Shown here one piece after another: positions 32,864 through 39,879 of a stretch of 42,033 nt of DNA; the stretch's first letter is position 1, and each line of letters starts with the position of its first letter. Location: positions 1-42,033 of the forward strand of contig CALFIC010000085.1 of the NCBI GenBank assembly GCA_937876225.1, read 5' to 3'. The DNA comes from an uncultured Chloroflexota bacterium. GTDB taxonomy: Bacteria > Chloroflexota > Chloroflexia > Chloroflexales > Roseiflexaceae. The translations under genes were made by a program, and so were the position numbers. The notes below the pieces were generated by a model. It was given only the letters and a program-made list of their open reading frames with translations, did not search any database and had not been told where the DNA came from.

Positions 32864-33751
32864 TTATGGGCGCTGATTTGCGGTAGTATGCATGATTACC
32901 TCATGTCGGTCGGCGGTCTGTTGGAATCCTGCCCGCTGGTAGAGTGCCAAGGCGGCATGGTTATCGTGCTGGGTATTGAGCGAAATCTGTGCGGTAGCGA
33001 TTTGTTGGCCATACGTAATCACTGCCGCCAATAATTGTTGGGCGATACCTTGGCGCCGCCACTCCGGCAGTACCGCAATCCGCACGATATGAAGTAGACT
33101 GCCATGGTCGTGGAGCACCGCAATCGCATAGCCTACGGAGCGATTTGCGATGGTGGCATGGAAGGCGATCGTGTCGCTATTGAATAATTGGTGGATCTCA
33201 TAGTCGTTTTTGAGCCATTCGTACGCAAAGGCATGGCTATCAATCAGCTGGATTGCCGCAATATCTTCATTATGCAAGCGTTGCAAGGCGGCAGGCTGTG
33301 CGCTGGCGATTATGGGTATGGTTGTGTGGCGTTGTAGGCCAATAATTATGTTGTGTGGTTGGAATCCCACCCCGCACAAAATATCCGTGAACCAGCGATC
33401 GTAGAAGTCGCCACTATAATACAACGCGGTGACGGGGGCCTGTGCGATGAGGGTATGCGCGAGTTGCGCCAATACTCCGGTGTGATCGCTAAATGCAATC
33501 CCATCGATGGCACAACAGCGAATCCAGGCACTTTGGGGGTTGCTACTGCTGGCGATGAGGGCGGCGACAGGTTGTGATTCATACCACGCCACGGCCATGA
33601 TTTGCTGCGTCGCCGGTAAATTGAGCGTGATAGTGCCAAATTGTAATAAACGAATCCGGGCGCGATGCACCAAGGCTACCACTACCGCATATTGGTCGGG
33701 GGTGGCGAGCGTGACGGTGAGTTGAGCGAGACGTAATGGCAACAGAGACAC
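32864..33751 (-). CDS. Two-part GNAT family acetyltransferase
   Basis: Encodes 295 aa. The C-terminal GNAT domain has LLHIVRIAVLPEWRRQGIAQQLL, where RRQGIA is the acetyl-CoA loop, and HAALALYQRAGFQ. The N-terminal half is a second, degenerate GNAT-like domain without a clear CoA loop. A GTG start at 33751 is chosen: GGAGG lies exactly 7 nt upstream, right after the MFS stop, whereas an in-frame ATG at 33925 would overlap the MFS gene by 150 bp with a poor peptide. It is the last gene of the four-gene operon. The acetyl acceptor is unknown. Confidence 0.8.
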   Translation of the reverse strand: MSLLPLRLAQLTVTLATPDQYAVVVALVHRARIRLLQFGTITLNLPATQQIMAVAWYESQPVAALIASSSNPQSAWIRCCAIDGIAFSDHTGVLAQLAHTLIAQAPVTALYYSGDFYDRWFTDILCGVGFQPHNIIIGLQRHTTIPIIASAQPAALQRLHNEDIAAIQLIDSHAFAYEWLKNDYEIHQLFNSDTIAFHATIANRSVGYAIAVLHDHGSLLHIVRIAVLPEWRRQGIAQQLLAAVITYGQQIATAQISLNTQHDNHAALALYQRAGFQQTADRHEVIMHTTANQRP

Positions 33752-33774
33752 CCAGATACCTCCTATGGCAATGG

Positions 33775-35013
33775 TCAGACCTGTGTATCCTCGACGAGAC
33801 GTACTTTGTGGTGGGTTAATAACCCATAGCGTCGGAAAAAGAAGACGAGGGCGATGGTGGTAATAATCCCCACGCTCATGAATGTCAGCCATGGTAGCGC
33901 TGGTTGCTGGAGTGCTTTGCCCCAACCATAGAGCGTGCCGCCACTAAAACTCCCCATCCCGCCCCCTAACGCAATTGCTAAACCGGCTACGCCGAAGTAT
34001 GACCCTAAGGCGGTATTATCTGCCAAATTGGCTGCCACGGTTTGTTGACTCGGTGATGCGAGTAATCCGCCTACCGAGTAAAGTGCCACACAAATCAACA
34101 ACAACGCTGTGGTGTGTGTGGTGGCAATAAACCCTAAGCCGATGGCCATCACGCCAATGCCAATCACGAGAATGGTGGCCGATGACAAAAATCGTTCGGC
34201 TAAGCGCATCAGTGGGTACTGGAGCACAATACTAATCAAGGCATTGACCCCATATACCCAACTTACCGCATTCGTATCGATAGCGATATCGGTGGCTTTG
34301 AGGGGGATAGCCAGGGTGATTTGGGTCCACATAAACCAATAGCCAAGCAACAACGCATTGTAAATCATGAAGCGCCGATCGCGTAACGCCAAGCCAATCC
34401 CATGCGTCAGTTTGCCTTGACCCGTCGCAACTGCGATGTTGGGGAGCAACACATAAGTAGCTGCCCAGGCAATGATATAACAAGCCCCGGATGAAATCGC
34501 TACTACGCCGAAATCGTATTTGAGTAACCACGTGCCAATCAGCGGCCCTACCGCCATCCCCAAGTTGCGCACGATACCCAAAATCGAAAAATAGCGGGCC
34601 CGATCGGTAGGCGTCGTCAAGGCTGCAATTGTTGCTGAGCTGGGTGAATCAAACATGGCACCACCAAGTGCCGCAAAAATCGCACTGCCAAGCAGTAACG
34701 GGAAGGTGGTGGCCCAGGCCATCGCACCAAACCCGATGACCCGCACTACTAAGCCACACAAAATCAATAAGCGCGCCCCAAAGCGGTCAGCCAGCATGCC
34801 CCCTACCACGGTGAAGCCTTGCTGGAAGAGTTGACGTAACCCGAGCACGATACCGATACTAGCAGTGGCCCAGCCTAATTGTTGGACATAATGGATGGAA
34901 ATGAGTGGGACAATCATAAAAAATCCCCCCCACATCATGAACGAATTAATAATCATGACATACATGCCGATGCGACGTTCGTGGCTGGTTAATTCTGCAG
35001 GCTGTTTCATCAT
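33775..35013 (-). CDS. Major facilitator superfamily transporter (drug-efflux-like)
   Basis: Encodes 412 aa with about 12 membrane helices. The loop between helices 2 and 3 has GGMLADRFGARLLIL, the MFS motif A (GxLaDrxGrr type), and GSAIFAALGGAMFDSPSSA follows. It is probably a proton-driven exporter of the MdtH-like group; the substrate is unknown. The ATG at 35013 forms an ATGA overlap with the stop of the methyltransferase gene. The GNAT gene follows 23 bp after the stop. Confidence 0.85.
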   Translation of the reverse strand: MMKQPAELTSHERRIGMYVMIINSFMMWGGFFMIVPLISIHYVQQLGWATASIGIVLGLRQLFQQGFTVVGGMLADRFGARLLILCGLVVRVIGFGAMAWATTFPLLLGSAIFAALGGAMFDSPSSATIAALTTPTDRARYFSILGIVRNLGMAVGPLIGTWLLKYDFGVVAISSGACYIIAWAATYVLLPNIAVATGQGKLTHGIGLALRDRRFMIYNALLLGYWFMWTQITLAIPLKATDIAIDTNAVSWVYGVNALISIVLQYPLMRLAERFLSSATILVIGIGVMAIGLGFIATTHTTALLLICVALYSVGGLLASPSQQTVAANLADNTALGSYFGVAGLAIALGGGMGSFSGGTLYGWGKALQQPALPWLTFMSVGIITTIALVFFFRRYGLLTHHKVRLVEDTQV

Positions 35014-36200
35014 GCGAGTGACTCCTCTGGTGGGTGGTAGGGACCGCGACAAATAATCGCAGTATGGTGGTCGGCGACTTGGGTCAATACGACCACCAGC
35101 GCTTCGCCCTGTGGTTGTGATAACCGTTTGGCGAGGGCATCGGTATCGACCGGTGAGCCACGTTTTTTGACGGTAATGGCCCCAGCCTGGAGTCGGCGTA
35201 GGGTTTGTTTGAGGATGCGTTCGTTAAACGGCAGTGCGTCAATCACCTGCCAACAGCGCGCAAACGGCGTGGCGTGGTAATCCGCACTGGTTAAATAGGC
35301 GATTTGACGATCAATCATCTGCGCCCCCATTTGTTGGGCGAGCTGTTGTACGAGTCCTGCGCGGATGACTGCCACATCTGGCTCATAAAAAAACGTCTGC
35401 GGGGCGCTATAGGTGACAGCGTGGGCTGGCGCCGTATCGTCGAGTTGCGCCGTGGTAGTGCCATTGAGCACACTGGCGCGCCGTTGCCACGGCCACGGGG
35501 TATCGAGCCACACCACCGTTTCGCGTAATTCTCCTGCCAGCGACACACATTCGATGGCAAACGATGGTGTGAGCGGCAAGTCGTGATAATCGAGACCGGG
35601 GGCACATTTGATAGCGATGATGCGGCCGGCGCGGCGCCACTCAGTGGCGATGGTCAGTGGTGGGTGATAATCGCTATGGTGAAACATGCGTCGGCCGCCG
35701 CTACGTCGGCCCGGGTCAAAAAACACTGCATCTACATGGTCTGGGAGGGCGTAGGTGGTGACGTCGGCTTCGATGATACTGACGCGCTCGCCAAGTCCGC
35801 GATGGGCGATATTGGCGCGGGCCATGGCCACACGCGTGCTATCGCTATCCACAGCGATACACGGCGCGTGTGGCGCCAGCGCCAACAAATCACCGCCACA
35901 GCCGCAACACAAATCGGCAATCAATTGGCGCTGGCCAAATTGGGCAGCCCGGTGCTGGGCGACGCGGCTGTGGCTGGCTTGTTCGAGCGCTTCGCGGGTG
36001 AACCACAATTGATCACCATCAGGGAATTTGCGGGTGGCCAGCTGGCGCACCGTGGCCAATTCAAACAGGGCCGCTGCCCGATCGCTGGCTACGTGACGTC
36101 GTAACAGGCTCATGCTCTGCAAGTGTTGGCTGGGGTCGATAGTTGCCAATAGCGCTTGCGCTTCGGCGCTTTGGAGCCAGGTAACTAATTCGGGTGTCAT
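35010..36200 (-). CDS. THUMP-like domain SAM-dependent methyltransferase
   Basis: Encodes 396 aa. The central SAM-binding motif I is IADLCCGCGGDLLALA at about 94-109, with AVDSD as the acidic strand II and VFFDPGRRSGG as the DPPY-like motif IV position. The C-terminal region (QTLRRLQAGAITVKKRGSPV) matches the THUMP-like domain found in predicted RNA-modifying methyltransferases. The target is not known; RNA is inferred from the domain. The ATG at 36200 overlaps the EamA stop (ATGA), and the stop overlaps the MFS start, fixing its place in the operon. Confidence 0.82.
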   Translation of the reverse strand: MTPELVTWLQSAEAQALLATIDPSQHLQSMSLLRRHVASDRAAALFELATVRQLATRKFPDGDQLWFTREALEQASHSRVAQHRAAQFGQRQLIADLCCGCGGDLLALAPHAPCIAVDSDSTRVAMARANIAHRGLGERVSIIEADVTTYALPDHVDAVFFDPGRRSGGRRMFHHSDYHPPLTIATEWRRAGRIIAIKCAPGLDYHDLPLTPSFAIECVSLAGELRETVVWLDTPWPWQRRASVLNGTTTAQLDDTAPAHAVTYSAPQTFFYEPDVAVIRAGLVQQLAQQMGAQMIDRQIAYLTSADYHATPFARCWQVIDALPFNERILKQTLRRLQAGAITVKKRGSPVDTDALAKRLSQPQGEALVVVLTQVADHHTAIICRGPYHPPEESLA

Positions 36201-37093
36201 GCGCTGGTCGGCCGTTTGGGGAGGATCGCGCGCCAACTCCCGCCGGCAATCACAATCCCTACGATGATAATCGCCAGACCGGCAATTGAATTGGGATTAA
36301 TGGGCTCTTGCAAAAATACCGAGCCGTAAACCACCCCAAATGGTGCGATGAGGAACGATACCATCGAGGCTTTGGTGGCACCGACACTGTCAATCAGATG
36401 ATAGTACAAAATATAGGCGATGGCGGTACAAAACACCGCCAAAATCAAGAGTGCCGTGATTGATTTGGCCGATGGTAATGCCGAGGGCATCCCATCCCAA
36501 ATCAAGGCAATCGGGATGAGTAACGAGGCGCTCGCAATCATTTGGCCGGTAGAGGGGATGATAGGCTTCATGCCCCCAAAGACGCGCCGACTATAGAGTG
36601 CTGAGATCGCATAACAGACTGCAGCACCCAGCACACACAGCTCGCCGATCCAATTCCCGGCGGCGGCGTTGGCAATCCCAATGGCGACAATCACACCGAC
36701 AAAACCGACAATTAACCCGATAATTCGTTCGACGTTGATTTTTTCTTCGGCGTGAGTGGCAATATTGATGAGTGCGGTAAACAATGGAGTCGTCGCCCCC
36801 AAAATCGCCGTGGTACTACTCGGGATGAGCCGTTGTCCCCACGAAATCAACAAAAACGGAATCACCAACCCAAACATTCCTACCGAATAAAAATTGAACC
36901 ATGGTTGGCGTTCGCGGGGCAAGGTGACCCCGCTGACGCGCATGGTGGCATACAAAATAACAGCCGTAATCGCGATGCGGACGGCAACGAGGGTGGCAGG
37001 AGCCACATCGCTGACGGCGATTTTGATGAGCATAAATGCCGCACCCCAGATTGCTCCCAACAAAAATAAAATACCCGTTTGACGTGCCGTCAT
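36197..37093 (-). CDS. EamA/DMT family transporter
   Basis: Encodes 298 aa with ten membrane helices arranged as two EamA repeats of about 140 aa. Typical signatures are LLGAIWGAAFMLIKIAV at the start, IPFLLISWGQRLIPSSTTAIL in repeat 1, and the ending GLAIIIVGIVIAGG. DMT proteins export amino acids, nucleotides or other metabolites. The ATG at 37093 follows AAAGGGGG; the frame is open further upstream but is not convincing. It is the first gene of the EamA-methyltransferase-MFS-GNAT operon and is divergent from the MFS pair. Confidence 0.88.
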   Translation of the reverse strand: MTARQTGILFLLGAIWGAAFMLIKIAVSDVAPATLVAVRIAITAVILYATMRVSGVTLPRERQPWFNFYSVGMFGLVIPFLLISWGQRLIPSSTTAILGATTPLFTALINIATHAEEKINVERIIGLIVGFVGVIVAIGIANAAAGNWIGELCVLGAAVCYAISALYSRRVFGGMKPIIPSTGQMIASASLLIPIALIWDGMPSALPSAKSITALLILAVFCTAIAYILYYHLIDSVGATKASMVSFLIAPFGVVYGSVFLQEPINPNSIAGLAIIIVGIVIAGGSWRAILPKRPTSA

Positions 37094-37269
37094 GATGCCC
37101 CCTTTGTGGTGAATGTTGTTGTGGATATGATAGCATTGATATGAAGAGATGCAGCCTGCTGCGTCTATACTGTGCGAGGCATCAGGTCTTGTTATACTAC
37201 ACAGAGATAATGTGTGATGAATAGCAGTGCGTAGCCAGTGTTGACTATGCAGGTAGCAAGGGTGTGATT

Positions 37270-38457
37270 GTGAAGGCATACCGCGCAATTCCATGGTCGG
37301 CATGGCGTGTATTGATACACAGTGTGTTGTTTGGGCTGGGGATTAGTTTTTTTGACGTGTTATTCACGTTCTATCTGGTAAGTATGGGGTTTGGTAGCGA
37401 GACCGCCGGGATTTTGTCGACCACGGCGCGTATGGCTGGACTCGTGATTGGCTTGCCCGCCGGGGTGTTTGTCGACCGCATCGGACCACGGCGGGCCTTG
37501 GTGATTGGGGTGGTCGGCTATGCGGCCATGATGGCGTGGCTGTTGTTTGCGCCGACGGTGCTGTGGCTCATCATTAGTCAATTTGTGGCAGGTTGTTTCG
37601 TATCGTTGGCGATGACGGCGATGATGCCAATGCTCACTACCGCCACACCTCCCGCCCAACGCCCATTGGTATTTGGGCTCAACGAAGCCTCAGTTAGCTT
37701 TGGTTTGATTGGGAGCGTGATTGCCGGCTGGCTGCCCAGCGTGCTGGCGCCGTGGGTACATGTCAATGCCCAAGATGCGCTTGCGTATCGCTTGGCGTTG
37801 TTGGTCGGTGTGGCGATTATTTTTATTGCCGTAATTCCTATCCTCACCGTCATTCAGACCAGTAGTGCGCATGATGATGCTGCCGAAGCCCATGATAGTG
37901 ATGTGCCCACCAAACCATCGCGGCGGATTGTGGGGTATGCAGTGGCGAGTTTGTTTGTAGGGATGGGTGGTGGTACGTTTTTGCCATTCCAGAGCCTGTA
38001 TTTCCGCACCCAATTAGGGATGGCCGATCACGACGTAGGTATTGTAATTGCGGTTGGGGAAGTATTGATTGGGGTCGGTGCATTACTGGCGGGGCGCTGG
38101 CTCGGGCAACGCAATCTGCGCCATTGGGCGGGGGCTTTACGACTGGTAACGGCGCCGATTTTTGCTTGCTTGATGATTCCAGTGTTGCCGTTTGCGTTGG
38201 TGGGTTACTTTGGGCGCAGTTTCTTGATGGGTGGTAGTTTTGCACTCAATGATGTATTGACCATGCACCTCGTCAATGCGCGGCAACGGGGACGGATGTC
38301 GAGCCTGATGACGGTGTTTTGGTCGGCTGGCTGGGGAATTTCGGCGACATTGAGTGGATATGTCCAAAAAGACTACGGATTTGCACCCTTGATTGTGTTT
38401 AGCGCAGTCGCATATGTGTTATCTGGTTTAGCGATTTGGTTATTTGCGAAGGATTAG
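37270..38457 (+). CDS. MFS transporter, first of a tandem paralogous pair
   Basis: Encodes 395 aa with about 12 membrane helices. Motif A is GVFVDRIGPRRALV, and GILSTTARMAGLVIGLPAG precedes it. A hydrophilic loop (about residues 200-217, SSAHDDAAEAHDSDVP) separates the two halves. GTG at 37270 is chosen because AAGGG lies 7 nt before it and the resulting N-terminus aligns with the next gene; GTG at 37264 is the alternative. The downstream paralog starts 6 bp after the stop, so the two are co-transcribed. Substrate unknown. Confidence 0.82.
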   Translation: MKAYRAIPWSAWRVLIHSVLFGLGISFFDVLFTFYLVSMGFGSETAGILSTTARMAGLVIGLPAGVFVDRIGPRRALVIGVVGYAAMMAWLLFAPTVLWLIISQFVAGCFVSLAMTAMMPMLTTATPPAQRPLVFGLNEASVSFGLIGSVIAGWLPSVLAPWVHVNAQDALAYRLALLVGVAIIFIAVIPILTVIQTSSAHDDAAEAHDSDVPTKPSRRIVGYAVASLFVGMGGGTFLPFQSLYFRTQLGMADHDVGIVIAVGEVLIGVGALLAGRWLGQRNLRHWAGALRLVTAPIFACLMIPVLPFALVGYFGRSFLMGGSFALNDVLTMHLVNARQRGRMSSLMTVFWSAGWGISATLSGYVQKDYGFAPLIVFSAVAYVLSGLAIWLFAKD

Positions 38458-38463
38458 TACCTC

Positions 38464-39663
38464 ATGATGAATTCTTGGCGGAAAATTCCCTTTACGGTGT
38501 GGCGCATCCTCATACATAGCATGTTAATCGGCCTTGGGATGAGTTTTTTCGATGTGTTGTTTAACTTTTATCTGGTGAGTATTGGGTATGCTGCCGATAC
38601 CGCAGGAATTTTGTCGACTACCGCCCGTATTGCTGGCTTGGTGGTGGGGATTCCCGGCGGGATACTGATTGACCGCATCGGAGCCCGGCGGGCCTTGATA
38701 GCGGCTGTCTTGATTTATGTGGTAGGGCTGTCGTGTGTCATATTTGCCCCCACCAAAGTGTTGTTGATTGCGAGTCAATTTGTGGTGGGCTGTGCCTTTT
38801 CACTGCTTTTTGCGTCGCTCTTCCCGTTGCTTACGGTCACCACGCCCCATGCCCAACAAACTACCGTGTTTGGTCTCAATGAAGCCGCGCTCAACATGAT
38901 TGGCTTGGTCGGGAGCATTGTGGCAGGGTGGTTGCCGACGGTTGTTGCCCCTTGGCTGCAGGCAAGTGACCAGAGTGCGGTGGTTTACCGAGTAGTGTTG
39001 CTGATTGGCGTAGCGATTCTCGGGATGTCGACGTTGCCGTTGATTGGTCACCTCGAAGAAGCAGGCGAACGCGATGCCGATGGGGTGCTAACTGATGGTG
39101 CGAACATCGCGGTGCACAGTAATTGGGCCATCCTCAAATACGGTATGGCAGGGTTTTTGATGGGCGTAGGGAGTGGGACGTTTTTCCCTTTCCAAAGCCT
39201 CTTTTTCCGTATGCAGTTTCATTTGCCTGACGCCCAAGTAGGGACGATTCTGGCTTTTAGTGGGGTATCGTTGGGGATTGGGGCGGTATTGGCGGGGCAC
39301 TATATCGGCCAACGGAGTTTGCGGATGTGGTCCGGAATTTTCCGGATTTTTGCGGCACCAGCGTTGCTGTTGATGTTGGCGCCCGTGTTGTGGCTGTCCG
39401 TGTTTGGGTATATTGTACGGGCACTGTTGATTGGGAGCAGCATTTCGCTCAATGACGTGCTGACGATGCGCCTCGTCAATCCCCAGCAACGAGGGTTTGC
39501 CTCGAGTGTCTGGAACATGCAATGGGCGGCTGGGTGGGCGATTACGGCGACATTGAGTGGGTTCGTGCAAACCAGTTATGGCTTCACGCCCCTGTTGATT
39601 TTGGGGGCGATTGCTTACGTGCTGTCGAGTGTGTCGGTCTGGCAGTGGCAACGGGACAGCTAA
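38464..39663 (+). CDS. MFS transporter, second of a tandem paralogous pair
   Basis: Encodes 399 aa with about 12 membrane helices, collinear with the preceding protein: WRILIHSMLIGLGMSFFDVL, GILSTTARIAGLVVGIPGG, DRIGARRALIA, and the second-half GTFFPFQSLFF and SLNDVLTMRLVN all have close counterparts. Conservation is strong in both halves, so this is a tandem duplication that has since diverged, possibly giving exporters of different range or a heterodimer. The ATG at 38464 is 6 bp after the upstream stop. No terminator is seen just downstream on the plus strand. Confidence 0.87.
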   Translation: MMNSWRKIPFTVWRILIHSMLIGLGMSFFDVLFNFYLVSIGYAADTAGILSTTARIAGLVVGIPGGILIDRIGARRALIAAVLIYVVGLSCVIFAPTKVLLIASQFVVGCAFSLLFASLFPLLTVTTPHAQQTTVFGLNEAALNMIGLVGSIVAGWLPTVVAPWLQASDQSAVVYRVVLLIGVAILGMSTLPLIGHLEEAGERDADGVLTDGANIAVHSNWAILKYGMAGFLMGVGSGTFFPFQSLFFRMQFHLPDAQVGTILAFSGVSLGIGAVLAGHYIGQRSLRMWSGIFRIFAAPALLLMLAPVLWLSVFGYIVRALLIGSSISLNDVLTMRLVNPQQRGFASSVWNMQWAAGWAITATLSGFVQTSYGFTPLLILGAIAYVLSSVSVWQWQRDS

Positions 39664-39879
39664 ATTCAGCATGTACTGCCTACTGCGGAGTGCACATATG
39701 CGTTCCGTAATCATTGATTGATGTGAGTATTGTGCGTGTCAAAAATTGCATGGCAACGGTTTTACAATATATTTGTGGGTAGGTAAGTATTCCTCGGCGT
39801 AATTAATGCACCTAGTGATTTGTTCCGAATCAAAGCCCCCCCAGCACACCGTGTGCTGGGGGGGCGTCGCTGTGCATTA
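39664..39879. other. Gap between convergent genes
   Basis: About 216 bp with no credible gene. It contains the strong terminator of the minus-strand pentapeptide gene at its right end; nothing else is recognised. Confidence 0.6.
39828..39865 (-). terminator. Rho-independent terminator of the pentapeptide/RCC1 gene
   Basis: A perfect 15-bp stem, GCCCCCCCAGCACAC (39835-39849) with its complement at 39851-39865, is followed on the minus strand by TTTGATT. It lies 15 bp after the stop. Confidence 0.9.
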
